Shown piece after piece: positions 35,301-45,591 of a DNA stretch of 64,000 bases (positions are counted from its first letter, which is position 1; each line of letters starts with the position of its first letter). The notes beneath the pieces are model-generated. The model did not search any database. It worked only from the letters and a program-made list of their open reading frames with translations, and was not told the DNA's origin. Made by a program: the position numbers and the translations under genes. Source of the stretch: Mesostigma viride (lineage: Eukaryota; Streptophyta; Mesostigmatophyceae; Mesostigmatales; Mesostigmataceae); NCBI GenBank assembly GCA_009746045.1, contig RPFO01000412.1:1-64000 (forward strand). Direction: 5' to 3'.

Positions 35301-37571
35301 AACAACGATGCAATGTGCTCAAGTCCACGGGACTGCATATCGGCAAAACCAACACCCTACGCTACGCCCTCCCCAACCTGGCTGTGACCTGGGTCAAGCC
35401 GGGGGATCACCACCTTTTGCACAATTGTCCCATCGGCTGCACACCCGAGGGACGCTTGGCTGAACAACGTTCTTTCATGTATGATGAAACCAACCACGTG
35501 GGCAAGCTTGCAGGCGTTCTCCTTACCGCAGGGCGCTGGGGGGCCGTCCACCGCATGAGCCTACGAGGGCGAACCCTGATCGTCAACCAACTGTTGTTCT
35601 CTAAGGTCTTGTATTATTGCCAAGCACACCCACCCAATGATGCCACCACACAGCTCATCCAACGCCTTGGCAGCAATTTTGTCTGGAAACAGAAAGGCTT
35701 AATCTCCCACACGGTCCACGGATGGATCAACAGAGAGATGTCCTTCATGTCATGGGTGCACGGGGGCCTCGGGCTCCACAACATACAATGGCGTCTGTGG
35801 TCGCTGTATGCTAAACAAGTGATATCCGTTTTTATGGGCGTTAACACACACCCTGGCTGCATGCTTGCACGTGAAACGCTAGCCTCTCTTTCCACCCATG
35901 CTAGTGGCACCTCGTGGCAACTGGGGGCGGGCATACTGGGCAGCACCCTTATTTCGTACAAAGGACTCCCATGGTATTGGCAGCGCATATGGACAGGTTA
36001 CAATAAGCTCAAGCCGGGTCGCCTAGTCTTTCCTACTACTAGAGAGGAGGTGGCACGGCAGCCACTCTTTTTTAATGACTTAATCACAGACGCTACTAAC
36101 AAGCCCCTGGGCACTCTCCACGGACACAACCCGTATGATGGCTTTCTGCGCGCGTCACCGCCGATTGTCAGGGTGCTGGACCTCTACCTGGGGCACGGCG
36201 CTGCGTACCGACGGCTCAGCTACGACGAGGTCAGCACTTGGGTCTCCCACATGCCCTCCCTGCAAGCGTGGCAAACTCTTATAAGTGCGATACCAGCGGC
36301 GTGGCATGCATTGATGACTGCCCCACGCAAGCCAATTATAACCGGCGACTGGGTTAGCTTCTACGCCGACGGAGTCACGCCTGCGTGCAAGGGTTTAGTC
36401 GTGACGGTTCTGCCACCTGAGGGGCTCCAACTACAACTGCTGGACGCTATTTCTGGCCACAATGGGTGTCTGTATCAACTATCCACCTTATATGCGTACA
36501 CGCCAGCTTCCCAGTGTCACCGCATACGCGTAGTCCCATGGTCTGTGCCAAGATCTTGCATGATCCAGCCGGACCCATTATCCCCGGTTGAGAGCATTAC
36601 ATGGCTACACGTGGGCAACACACGGCTCGATCTACTACATCTGGACCCGGTTGAATTTGGATGGGTCTTAACCAAGGGGGACATCAGAACCAGCAAATGT
36701 ATCTTTGAGTACACCGCAGATTGGGGTTATGATATCTTGTTGCATATGTACCATCAGCCCCACCCGGGCCGAGCCCGCTGGGGAATACATTGGCCGGGCT
36801 ACACTTGGGTTAAGATGATTACCCTGGCGGTAGACCACCCTCTCGTGGACCGCAGGGCCACTGATGTACAACACCTTTTGATGCATAGGGCGATAGGGGT
36901 CTGCGCCATGCTCCACGAGCGTTTTGGTCATGATGCATCATGCCTGTGCACGCACCCTAGTGAAACCATTGAGCACAGGTTTCTTTACTGTAATCTCCCT
37001 GGGGTTTGGACGTGGCTCATTAACATCTGGGCCGCATGGACGGCATCGCCACCCACTCTCCCAATCAGCGTGCGTACCATCATTTTCGGTATTGCTGGCA
37101 CACCAGGGTCCGAGCTTTCAGTTTCCCAAGCAGAATGGATATGGCTACGCACTACTATGCTATACGCGATCTGGACCATACGCAACGAGACAGTCTTTAA
37201 GGTCCGCGAGGAGTATACCCGCGGCGGCGTAGTCCGGCGCTTTATATACCTATGGAATGCGGCTATGCGCCGCTACTGGCTGTTAGCTCAGGAACAACAC
37301 AGGGTGTGGGACCCAGGGCCCAATAACGACAAGCCCAGCCCGCTCCAGCTTTTTCATGATCTACTGGGCCGTAATCAGGTATTCACCAGTATGCCTCATG
37401 GCGACATCACTCAGGTCCAATGGCTTCCCTGGTCTAATAACGCGCCCTATTAGCCTTTCACCTGTCACCGCCACACGTGTGTGTGCCCACCTTCATTAGG
37501 ATTCGCTGATACTCATTTCCCCTCTCACCTCTTTGGTCCATAATTGGCTAATAAAATATACCCATTTCCCC
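32352..37571 (+). mobile_element. LINE (APE-type non-LTR retrotransposon), full coding length
   Basis: A 5220-bp insertion bounded by the 16-bp target duplication. It has about 590 bp of leader, one large frame (endonuclease, reverse transcriptase, CCHC motif) and about 118 bp of 3' tail ending ATACCCATTTCCCC. No poly(A) tail is seen. A separate ORF1 is not evident: the leader has an open frame of 174 codons (32526-33050) without recognisable features. The combination of AP-endonuclease, reverse transcriptase and a C-terminal CCHC fits the L1-like elements of algae and plants. Confidence 0.96.
32945..37453 (+). CDS. LINE endonuclease/reverse transcriptase polyprotein
   Basis: An uninterrupted frame of 1502 codons. 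Residues 38-300 are an AP-type endonuclease: VSWNVRG at 41-47, QEHK, SVYAPTEP, GDFN at 212-215 and the catalytic SDH at 289-291. The reverse transcriptase follows: APGVDGLPIEFW, NYRPIRLL, D656 in FWDFEKAFD, LPQGDCMSP and the YVDD box at 757-760. A C-terminal zinc motif (C1333, C1335, H1344, C1349) matches the CCHC usual at the end of such proteins. The first Met could also be residue 35 (33047), just before the endonuclease fold; I prefer that start on domain grounds but give the full frame. It nicks the target and primes reverse transcription there. With no stop or frameshift it may be active, in contrast to the copia element around it. Confidence 0.95.
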   Translation: MLCRVFHLSQVQSHHAMGTYTEPTRPGPLEPCNDMSQLTLVSWNVRGLNTYGSHTPGQGQRIPRTRELANALHNLLERYVGPSHEIWIGLQEHKIQEAATRTALRAARALAPRTVHRWAWARGTQGGTALIQYRKPPNPTLTCQDWAIATDTAEARWQGRWTRQSITWAGNKGYIISVYAPTEPTDQASFYPSLFKMAADLISQGFEIALMGDFNIDLDEHPPIRTAAFSKQIMDLNLQDVIRSRDHGPTWLATRLNVRTTRRLDKIYITPAWADLVCYASVDRSVNFSDHYPLIVTLAHHTNSARGPGIPRLNKHLLADDKYYLEIMTRWQSWRASKGSYTDCCSWMQEGLANILEFSQLYSQNIRRQKGQDYRYYQRIVNKLQAKPTLYQSELTKLQRAQTELDKLRFERHTLALDSENLWWHQVGERMTKEFFALIPTPKAHSSITEIQDEHGSHRDITSILQSGHRYYSALFLNEPHPDSSAAMQKILHAIPRRLTPAQQQELDQIPSMEEATTAMEHIKTGSAPGVDGLPIEFWKTFWSLLHIDFYECILEIWRHGKVSGRWAESALILLYKKGDKTLWKNYRPIRLLTVAYKIISKIIQRRLYTVLDFLIGPEQVGFRANLHINDSITLIMDIVEKAWRDDIEGFILFWDFEKAFDRMCWEYLEHILTALGFGPQLMTVIMGMIKSLAWYLLIDGHKSATGASSRSLPQGDCMSPILFLLAHAGLYWLHQNDPRIRGFPTGNGKGIFQTAYVDDTTNVCISLPEVHAVMDNITTYSVATQQRCNVLKSTGLHIGKTNTLRYALPNLAVTWVKPGDHHLLHNCPIGCTPEGRLAEQRSFMYDETNHVGKLAGVLLTAGRWGAVHRMSLRGRTLIVNQLLFSKVLYYCQAHPPNDATTQLIQRLGSNFVWKQKGLISHTVHGWINREMSFMSWVHGGLGLHNIQWRLWSLYAKQVISVFMGVNTHPGCMLARETLASLSTHASGTSWQLGAGILGSTLISYKGLPWYWQRIWTGYNKLKPGRLVFPTTREEVARQPLFFNDLITDATNKPLGTLHGHNPYDGFLRASPPIVRVLDLYLGHGAAYRRLSYDEVSTWVSHMPSLQAWQTLISAIPAAWHALMTAPRKPIITGDWVSFYADGVTPACKGLVVTVLPPEGLQLQLLDAISGHNGCLYQLSTLYAYTPASQCHRIRVVPWSVPRSCMIQPDPLSPVESITWLHVGNTRLDLLHLDPVEFGWVLTKGDIRTSKCIFEYTADWGYDILLHMYHQPHPGRARWGIHWPGYTWVKMITLAVDHPLVDRRATDVQHLLMHRAIGVCAMLHERFGHDASCLCTHPSETIEHRFLYCNLPGVWTWLINIWAAWTASPPTLPISVRTIIFGIAGTPGSELSVSQAEWIWLRTTMLYAIWTIRNETVFKVREEYTRGGVVRRFIYLWNAAMRRYWLLAQEQHRVWDPGPNNDKPSPLQLFHDLLGRNQVFTSMPHGDITQVQWLPWSNNAPY

Positions 37572-37587
37572 GAAATAAAGTAAAACT

Positions 37588-37619
37588 TTGTGGCAAACAT
37601 TGTTTTCTCACTCCTAACA
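37588..37619 (+). repeat. Copia 5' LTR, last part (32 bp)
   Basis: TTGTGGCAAACATTGTTTTC continues to CTCCTAACA, matching the end of the 3' LTR exactly. With the first part it gives 432 bp, against 438 bp for the 3' LTR. Confidence 0.97.
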
Positions 37620-37633
37620 TGGCATCGGAGTGC
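37620..37633 (+). promoter_or_regulatory. Copia primer-binding site
   Basis: TGGCATCGGAGTGC directly follows the 5' LTR. It is close to TGGTATCAGAGC, the usual copia site complementary to the 3' end of initiator tRNA-Met, with two transitions in the first eleven bases. Confidence 0.85.
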
Positions 37634-37865
37634 GGTTCGCACGCCTTTCGACCTGCTTACCGCTGGTAAAAGTCGTTTCCCGAGGCTCTGCTCGCGGTTG
37701 ACTTTAGATTTGTGTATTTCGGCGAAATTTGCATGACGACAGCGTAGGCGGAGGTTTGATTCCCGTCTGGCGCGTGATACGAAAGGTGCTTGGTTCGATT
37801 CCTGGCCGGAATCTATTGGCCAACGTTACCTTTTTTTCGGAGTTTTTTGCTGTTTTTTTGCTGGA

Positions 37866-38862
37866 ATGGCTTCCGGCACTCGCAGCCAGGTCGCTTCCGC
37901 GGGTCGCGCTGCTGGCAGTAACGATTTCGATGCCGATGACGCTGCCGGTCTGGCCGCTTTGACTGCATCATCCGTAACTCTTACCGATTCGGGTCTCCCA
38001 GGCGAAGTATTTTTTGACGCAGCAGCTGGGCTGGCTGCCCTGGCTTTGCACCCGCCAGGTGGTGACGAGGACGCCGCCCACGGTGCTCCCGACGGTGAGA
38101 ATCCGGCGGTTGACGGTGGTGGTTTGAGCCGCGGTACGGGGGGGGGGCCCCGCCCGAGCCTCCTTTGTGGCTTGCAAGGAGCTTTTGAAGGATGTTCGTG
38201 GGGTCAAGGTTTTTACCGGCTCAGATTGGACGCTGTGGATCCCTTTTAAGGACCATTTCTTGGGCCTTGTTTCCCTTTATGCTGGCCTCCTTGGAGTGCT
38301 GGCAGGTGTTGTCCAGAACGTGCAACTGGATCGGCTCCTTTACGTTGCCTTGTTGGCCGTCGTCGATGGGCCTGCGCGTGCCTTGATGCAGACGCTCCCC
38401 CTGGATCGTCGCCTGGGCAGTCTGGCCATCACCAAGCTCATCCAGGTCTATGAGCATGGCAAGCTCACCAAGTCCATGCGTCTGGACTTGTGGAAACAAA
38501 TGGCCCAACTTCGTCAAACTGCTCGCGAGACTGTGGAGCCGTATGTGAACCGCTCGGAACTGCTGTACGCCAAGCTACAGGCTGCAGGCATTACGTTCCC
38601 AGTCGCTGCCTTCATTGCCAGCGTCCTCAGCGGTCTGCGCGCCGAGTACAGGCCCGCGCTAATCTCCCTCCGTCTTGACGAGGTCGAGACTGTTCCGGTC
38701 CTGCGGCAGCGCCTGATGGAAGTTGAAGATCTGCTGACGGGTGGCCTCCCGTCCCCTGCAGATTCTGGCTCTGCCTCCAACCACGCATACCATACCCCTG
38801 GCCGGGGGCGTGGCCCACGGCATGGCGGTGCCCGCGGCAACGGCAACGGCAGCAGCAACGGA

Positions 38863-38893
<31 letters not shown>

Positions 38894-38909
38894 ACGGCAC
38901 GGCAACGGA

Positions 38910-38951
<42 letters not shown>

Positions 38952-39150
38952 CATGGCAACGGCCGCGCCCACGGCAATGGCCACGGCAACGGCCACAGCC
39001 ATGGCGGCAGCAGCGGGGGGCGCGGCGGGCGCGGTGGTGGTCGCGGTGGTGGCGCAGGGGTCGGGCGTGGTCGCGGGCCGCCCTGCTCCGTCTGCGCCAA
39101 GCCTGGACATGACGCCGCCACCTGCTGGACTGCCCATCCCGCCCAGCGCC
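37866..39150 (+). pseudogene. gag: Copia gag, frame broken twice
   Basis: Translation starts at 37866 (MASGTRSQVASAGRAAG...). The frame is lost at a ten-G run (38138-38147) and resumes one frame over as LACKELLKDVRGVKVFTGSD at about 38170. This part has the helical capsid-like body of copia gag (LWIPFKDHF, then RLDLWKQMAQLRQT and VEPYVNRSELLYAKL). A Gly-Asn/Gly-Ser tract coded by AACGGC repeats (about 38836-38995) follows, and a single missing base near 38898 shifts the frame again. In the new frame comes a CCHC knuckle, CSVCAKPGHDAATC, at about 39084. Both breaks lie in slippage-prone sequence, so mutation and read error are equally possible. Confidence 0.85.
38836..38995 (+). repeat. AACGGC hexanucleotide tract inside copia gag
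   Basis: About 25 copies of (A/C)ACGGC with AGC interruptions encode alternating Gly and Asn/Ser before the zinc knuckle. The 1-bp deletion near 38898 falls here. Confidence 0.9.
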
Positions 39151-41060
39151 CTGCTCACCTCCGCGGTGACGGCGCCGGGCACGCCCATCACACCGACGCA
39201 GGCCTGCCTCCCTTGGAGACGACGTACGCGTTCCACGTGGGTCGAGGCCCTTTGTGTGCTTCCCTGCGCGCCAACCCTTTAGGTGCTTCCCTGCGCGACG
39301 GTGTGCAGCCTCACGGGCAGGCCTCGCTTCGTCCAGTGCACGGCCTTGCGCCTTCCCCGTCCCGCTCGGGCAGTCGTCTCTCGGCACCCCGCCCCAGCAC
39401 CTCCTCGGACTCGACGGCTGGTTCCTCAACCACCGCTCCTTCTGTGCTTCACACGGCCGCAACGGCCTCGGCTAGGTGTGCCCCGGAGTGGGTGGTTGAC
39501 ACGGGTGCCACGTACCACATGACGCCTCACCGGGCGGACTTTGGCGATGGATTTGATCCCGCCTTCCGGCTGCGCATCACCGGCTCGGGCGGCAATCTGC
39601 ATGCGGGCGGCAGGGGCCCTCTGCTTCTCCGGCTCGGCACCCCGGACGTGCACCTCGGCCCAGCTTTGTATGTCCCAGGCCTTCAGGCCCGCCTACTCTC
39701 GGTGAGCCAGCTCTTTAAAGCCGGCCATGATGTGGACTTTAAGCACCTGCGCCTCACTTTGGGGACCCGCACGTTCCCCCTCGTGGAGTGTGACGGCATT
39801 TACTTGCTCCGCGGGGTGGCGCCCCATGCCCTCGCCACATCAGCCGCCCCCGTGGACCTGATGCAGTGGCACCTGCGCCTCGGACACGCTGGCGCGGATC
39901 GTATTGCTCGGCTAGCCGCCGACCCCGCCTCAAACATGGTGACCCACGGTCCCAAGGCTCCCACGTGTCCTTCCTGCCCTGCCGGACACTTGCGGCGGAG
40001 CAGCTTTCCCCCCAGCACGACGCCACGCTGCGCGACCCCTCGCCATCGCCTGCACTGCGACCTGCTAGGTCCCATGCGGACCCCTGCCGTGTTGGGGGAC
40101 TGGCGGTATGTCCTGGGCATCACGGATGAAGCCACTCGTTTTCACTGGGTTTACTTCTTGAAGACGAAGGACGCTGCCGTTGGGAGCCTGCGTCACTTCC
40201 TGGCCACGGAGATCAAGCCGTTCCGGGCGTCCGCGGCCACGGCGCCTGTGGAGCTTCGCTCCGACCAAGACGCGGTTTTCACTGGCCAGGACTGGCGCGC
40301 CGTCTGCGCCGAGTATGGCGTGCGGCAAGAGTTCTCGTCCCCCTATACGCCGGAGCAGAACGGCGTGGCGGAGCGATTCTGGGGCGTCGCAGTTAGCATG
40401 ACCAGGAGCATGCTGGCGCATGCTGGCCTCGGCAAGGAGTTCTGGGCTCTAGCCTTTGCATGCGCCATCTACATCATCAACAGGCTGCCCTGCCGCAGCA
40501 ACCCGGAGCACGCAACGCCCTACTTCCTCATGTATGGGCGCCCTGCGGATTTATCCGGCATGCGTGTGTTTGGCTGCCCCTCCCACGTCTTGGTTGAGGG
40601 GGCAGCCCGTGAGAAGTTTGATTCTCGCGCTGAGGATGGCCTCTTCGTGGGATACAAGCTTGACTCCCCGGCCTACCTCGTATGGGTGCCCGACAAGGCG
40701 ACGGGCGGCGGGCGTGTCATCGAGCGCAAGCACGTGCAGTTCGACGAGACGTGGCGCAACCGGGCCCCGCAGGCTGCGCAGTGGCTCCCGGCGGCCCCCT
40801 TTGCGGAGGCCGACCTCTTTCCCGCCGACATGCTGACTCCTGCCCCTTTGCAGTTACCCTCTGCCTCTGCCGAGGACTCTGGGGGGCCGGCAACGCCCTC
40901 CACTGCCTTGCCCGCAGGCCGTGAGGACAGCTATGTCAGCATCGGGGGGACTCCTGAGCGTTTCGTTCTCCCCCCGGCCGCCGCTGCGGCCATCCAGGCA
41001 CTTGTGCGGAACGGCCTGCTCCGACGGCTCCGGCTCCTGCCTCGGCGCCGACATCTTACC
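39151..41060 (+). pseudogene. pol: Copia pol part 1: protease and integrase
   Basis: This frame runs on from the gag zinc knuckle (the first Met within it is at 39213). The aspartic protease signature WVVDTGATYHMT has its DTGA at 39498. A GAG-pre-integrase region with QWHLRLGHAGADRI and CPSCPAGH gives the HHCC zinc motif. The integrase core has D at 40059 (LHCDLLGP), D at 40263 (RSDQDAVF) and E at 40353 (TPEQNGVAERF), then AIYIINRLPC and FGCPSHV. The frame runs to a stop at 41175-41177, but the reverse transcriptase lies in another frame that overlaps from 41066. A frameshift must therefore fall at about 40960-41066. All catalytic residues are present. Confidence 0.92.
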
Positions 41061-42712
41061 TCACCGTGTCAGATGCTCGACAGCATGCCCCTCTGTTGCG
41101 CGGACAGGCCTCTGGCCACTCGCGTTCTGCGGCGTCATATGAACACGCCGGGGCGGGGATGCCTCCGCCGCATTTGAGTACCTCGGTTGACCTGGAGAGC
41201 ACGGCTGACAGCACCGGCTATTCTCCTCCGGCGTCCCCTGGTGCCTCTGCAGGTCTCCTCCCCGTGTGGGGTTCCCGTGGTGCTGCCTTGTGTGGCGACC
41301 TTTCTCATGGCAGTAACACCCCCGCTCCCCCTGGTTTCGGGGGCGATGATGTATTGGATGACGCACTTTCTTCCTGGCCGGATCAACCTGTCACCAAGGC
41401 TGCACGGATCCACGCGCATCACTCACTTGTCGCTGACCTGTGCTTCGCTGCTGCTTTTCATAGCCAGCCTGCGTCCGTGCCCTCCTCTCCCGCTGCCGCC
41501 CTTGCCTTGCCGGAATGGCGCACGGCCATGGAGAGTGAGCTGGCCAGCCTCCAGGAGCACCAGGTTTACGAGCTTCTGCATATGCGTGATCTTCCGCGCG
41601 GTGCCAAGCTCCTACCCACCAAGTGGGTCTTCGCCCAGAAAGCTGATGGGCGGTGCAAGGCCCGGTTTGTGTGCAAGGGGTTTGCACAGCGCGAGGGCAT
41701 TGATTTCGGTGAGACTTTTGCTCCCACCGTCCGTGCTGCCACCGTGCGCCTGGGCTTGGCTCGTGCTGGCACTGCTGGCCACCCCATCCGGCAGCTGGAT
41801 GTCCGCACCGCGTTCCTCTATGCTGAGTTGGAGGAGGACGTGTATGTCCTTCCCCCCAAGGGCTTTGAGGAGCGCGACCCCACTGGCCAAACGTACCTCT
41901 GGCGCCTCCGGCGGAGCCTCTATGGGCTCAAACAGGCGCCCCGGAACTGGCACCACACGCTCCGGGACTACCTCATCCATGAGACTGGCGCTGTCCAGAG
42001 CACCACGGACACGTGTCTGTTCCTGTATGTTGGTGGTTTTGCCTTCGTCCATGTCGACGATCTCCTGGTCTCCCACTCCTCGGCGGAGTGGCTATCGCAG
42101 TGGACCCAACGGGTGTCCCAGCGCTTCCAGATCACCGAGACGGATGCCCCCTCCCTCTTTCTGGGGGTCTCCCTGGTCCTCGACCCGCCGGCGCGCACAG
42201 TTTTTCTGCACCAAGGCCCGTATCTGGAGGCCCTCGCTGAGCGCTTTGGGGTCTCCCCACGGGCGGTGAAGACGCCCATCGTCCCCAACACCCCCCGTGG
42301 TGAGGGGGGGCTTCTCAACGCGGACGACACTCGCGTCTACCAAGCGATCACCGGGGCACTCCTGTATGCGATGGGATGCACTCGGCCTGACCTGGCATTC
42401 GCAGTCAACCTGCTGACTCAGAATATGAAAAACCCTACTGTAAGCGACCTTGGGCTGGCACGCCGGGTGCTTCAGTACGCGGTACACACCAAGGACCTGG
42501 GTCTGTCCTACTCGGGGCAGGGGGGGCTGGTGGCCTACTCGGATGCCGACTGGGCAAACGATCCTGTGGACCGCAAGTCAATCACTGGCAACGTGGTCAT
42601 GTACCGCGGTGCTGCGGTGGAGTGGACCAGTCGCAAGCAGCCCACTCCAGCCCTGTCCACCTGTGAGGCCGAGTACATGGCCCTGTGCGGTGTCACGCAG
42701 CAGGTGGTCCCC
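41061..42712 (+). pseudogene. pol: Copia pol part 2: reverse transcriptase and start of RNase H
   Basis: After a variable Ser/Pro-rich linker comes the copia reverse transcriptase: WRTAMESELASL, LPTKWVFAQKADG, RFVCKGFAQREGIDF, then QLDVRTAFLYAELEEDVYV and SLYGLKQAPRNWH. The catalytic VDD is at 42053-42061 (FVHVDDLLV), followed by YQAITGALLYAMGCTRPDLA. RNase H begins with YSDADWANDPVDRKSITG near 42540 and CEAEYMAL near 42665. The frame then fails near 42700: VTQQVV is followed by a wrong-frame tail, while the next expected residues lie one frame over. Confidence 0.93.
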
Positions 42713-42986
42713 TTCTCACCATCACCAAGGAGTTGGGTGACCCGGCCTCAGGGCCAATTCAGGTGTTTTGCGACAACACTGGTGCTGTGGCTCTGTCACG
42801 AGACCCTGTTCACCCTCGGCGTACCAAGCACATCGACGTCAAGTACCACTACATTCGCGCGAAGGTCGCGGATGGCACCGTTCAGGTGTCTCACCTTCCT
42901 GGGGCAGCGATGATCGCCGACATGCTCACCAAGGCACTACCGAGCCACGTTTTGTGGAGCTCAGACACAAGTTGTTGGGTATTTGA
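42690..42986 (+). pseudogene. pol: Copia pol part 3: end of RNase H
   Basis: Continues part 2 in another frame: TITKELGD, CDNTGAVALSRDPVHPRRTK, then HIDVKYHYIRAKVADG and MIADMLTKAL. One more shift at about 42940 is needed to reach the usual end, EPRFVELRHKLLGI followed by a stop at 42984-42986. The final motif is typical of copia RNase H C termini. Confidence 0.88.
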
Positions 42987-43120
42987 GTTACTGGCAATTC
43001 GTGATGAGACAACATAAGGACACACTTGCTAGCCTGTGACAGTGGTCCCATACTACAGTTCTTTTTTTAGTGAACATTTGTTCTGGCTTGCTTGAGTTTG
43101 TTTTCCGGCCTGTGTGCCGA

Positions 43121-43130
43121 GTAAGGGGGG
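43121..43130 (+). promoter_or_regulatory. Copia polypurine tract
   Basis: GTAAGGGGGG lies immediately before the 3' LTR, where the plus-strand primer of reverse transcription is expected. Confidence 0.85.
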
Positions 43131-43568
43131 TGTCAGAAGTATCGACACACCTGCCTGAAACTAGTACTTATAGTTTAGTGCTAGCTCTGGACTAGTACAT
43201 GGACGGGCATGTGCCGCATGTTTAAGTTCTGTTCCATAAGTGACCCAGTCATTCTGTGACTGACCTTGAACTTTGGTTGTGAATGGTTGGCTTGAGATCA
43301 CGTTATGATTGTAACTGCCACACAGTCAGAAAAGAACCGGTTTGGTGTGGCCCGCACGTTGTAGGTAGATCATAACTGCTACCCAGTAGCTGAGCCTGGA
43401 ATTGTTTAAAAGGCGAAGCTACGCACCTTGTTTGCTCTCTCAGTACCTCACACCTCACACACTCCTGTGGTGGAACTAGCAGCCGGCCAGCTGCCGACTG
43501 AGACTTATTTTTATCTGAGTGAAATAAAGTAAAACTTTGTGGCAAACATTGTTTTCTCACTCCTAACA
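43131..43568 (+). repeat. Copia 3' LTR (438 bp, intact)
   Basis: Begins TGTCAGAAGT directly after the G-rich tract and ends CTCCTAACA. It is followed by the target duplication AGAAA. Confidence 0.98.
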
Positions 43569-43573
43569 AGAAA

Positions 43574-45499
43574 TACCCCCCGAAAATTGCTCATGTGACT
43601 GGTTATTGACGTTATGGCGCGGCGCGGAATAGGAATACAAAAGTGCACTGAAAAACAAGATGACGTGGCAACTGGCAGCGCCCAGGTAATATAGGTAAGT
43701 TGCGTTCGAGGTTTTTGAGGGGTCAACTTAAGGCGTAAAACCAACTTGAGGCGTGAATGATTCTACTAAATTCTACTCATTTGAACTAAAGATACTAACT
43801 CATAATATTTTGAACTACTTTGAACTCGGAATGCCGAAATCCTATTCGACCCAATTAGGGCGTGAACACAACTTAAGCCAACCCAACTTAAGGCGTGAAT
43901 GACTGTAATAACATGCGCCTTCGCAACAACATGTTGTGTAAGCACAAAAATACATAATTTCGCACATGATTTCGCATGAGTACATCTCTAATCATCTGTT
44001 GCCGAAGGGCACACAACCTAATATTATATCATATATTCAGATTTAATAATATGATTGTATGGCCCACGCGCCAAATAATTGGGTCAGGATTTTGTAGCAA
44101 TTTTTGGCACCTATTTATGCTTGGCAGCATGTTGGCAGTTGCTAGCAAAGGCGCTCGCTTGATAATGCAAACCCAACCAAGATAAGCGAGAATAATTATT
44201 TCGTAAAATTATTGGTCGCCATTTTGTGAAGGTACAATTGGTGTTCACGGAGGCACCTTATGCTTCTATCACGATAGGCACGTGGTTACCTAATTGCGTC
44301 GACTACCTTCGGTTTATCCTTTACGCTATGGCTGTCTCGGTTCAGAGTACTAATTCCTTGCTCACAGGCCTTCATGCCCACAAGTATCTGCAGCATAAAT
44401 GCATGCGGTGCTTAGATCGCGACAATTATTGAAGTCCAACGTTTTTATCCTTCTGGAGTTGCATGTCGGTGGTGTGGCACGGAGGTTTGTGCCGCAAGCT
44501 TGGTTTGAGCTCCGTGCTCAATCCCTATTGATAATTAGCAAGCATGTTCGGTCATCAACCCGCTGGCTGTGTTGAAAGGACGTCATGCCACAGCTGGCCA
44601 CTGCCAAAATGACCTGACAACTAAGGAGTACCACTAAAGAGCTGAAACGATGGTGACGAGTCGAAGGGAGGCCGCCAGAGAAGACGACGAGGACATACTC
44701 CAGATAGTTGACCGGTTTGGAAATTGGTAGGTCTTCAAACATGAAGTCCTGAAAAGCGAGCGTATATGCCCTCGAGCGCTTCTATCTAGTAGATAACCAT
44801 CTGGTTTGGGGAGTATTGGCCAAGATCCATGGTTTCAGAGCTTATTATGCCAGAAGAGACTTTATGCATGGTCTTCCTTTTCAATTAGCGCTATTGCTTC
44901 CTTCTTGGATGTATTAGTCATGTTGGTTTAATTCTGCCAGCTCGCGCTTATAGCTAAGAAGCATCACGACCTTGTTTTGGCGGCAATGCCTGTCAGCCTG
45001 TCCATAAAGCTTACTTCATGCCAGCTCAGAGACTAAACAGGTACTCTCTATAGCAACAGGTAGCTTTCCCTTGCTTTGTTTGGCTGAACCTTGCTTTCTT
45101 GGTCATGGATAGCCGCTATTTTGACGCATGGTCTGGTGCCAGCTGGGCCAAGTAGTGTAGGCTGATTGTTGGGAAATTGGGAAGGTTGCCAAGCATGGAA
45201 GATGAACCGGGCGCTAGGCAGACACAGCCATCCATACGTCGTGACCTCACAATTGAGGCATTTGTTAAGAAAGTGTAAATTAAGTAAACCACATGCCCAA
45301 ATAAAATGAACACCAGGCATGGAAAGGGGAGTGTTGCACCAATTTTGCATGCTCTGCCCACCTTCCACCATCTGCAAAGCTTTCAACTTCTCACGACCTT
45401 TCACCATCTGCCCACCCCCCTCTTGTGCCAACCGCACACCCTCTGCCAATCCCCCACCCTCTGCCCACCCCGTGCCCGTGACCCATCATTGCTTACCAG
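43574..45499. other. No recognisable gene; leads into the MORN gene
   Basis: AT-rich to 45050, with short open frames only. The last 200 bp are pyrimidine-rich (repeated CTCTGCCCACC-like words) and end at the acceptor CTTACCAG before 45500, so this part is probably intron. I could not find the upstream exon(s), the start codon or a promoter of the MORN gene here. Confidence 0.5.
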
Positions 45500-45591
45500 C
45501 TACAACGGCGACGTGGTGGATGGCCGGCCGCATGGCAAGGGCGTGCTCCTCTGGAGCAACGGCGCCCGATATGTGGGCGCCGTGGTGCAAG
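45500..45591 (+). CDS. MORN gene exon 1 of those found (MORN 1 and part of 2)
   Basis: Acceptor CTTACCAG, donor CAAG/GTGAGG. It encodes YNGDVVDGRPHGKGVLLWSN and then GARYVGAVVQ. It begins with the last base of a split codon, so at least one exon lies upstream. It ends one base into a Gly codon that exon 2 completes. Confidence 0.85.

Larger units (their letters stand above)
32336..37587 (+). repeat. 16-bp target-site duplication of the LINE
   Basis: GAAATAAAGTAAAACT occurs at 32336-32351 and again at 37572-37587, either side of the LINE. In the uninterrupted 3' LTR it occurs once, which proves the insertion point. Confidence 0.97.
31952..43568 (+). mobile_element. Ty1/copia LTR retrotransposon, with a LINE nested in its 5' LTR
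   Basis: The element is bounded by TG...CA LTRs and by the 5-bp direct repeat AGAAA (31947-31951 and 43569-43573). Inside are a tRNA-Met-type primer-binding site, gag with a CCHC knuckle, protease, integrase, reverse transcriptase and RNase H in that order, then a polypurine tract. Integrase before reverse transcriptase is the copia order. Total span is 11.6 kb, of which 5.2 kb is the nested LINE. The two LTRs differ by two 3-bp indels and almost nothing else, so insertion was recent; the LINE came later still. It landed in a 210-bp dispersed repeat whose uninterrupted relative is at 20672-20878. Confidence 0.97.

Noticed and set aside
38514-39462. Minus-strand frames of 164-267 codons over copia gag
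   Set aside because: Antisense shadows of a GC-rich retrotransposon gene and its AACGGC tract.
45306-45499. Start of the MORN protein at the ATG at 45306
   Set aside because: The 64 codons before the first MORN motif are pyrimidine-tract translation (repeated LPTFHH and LC-P words) ending in a good acceptor, so intron is the better reading.
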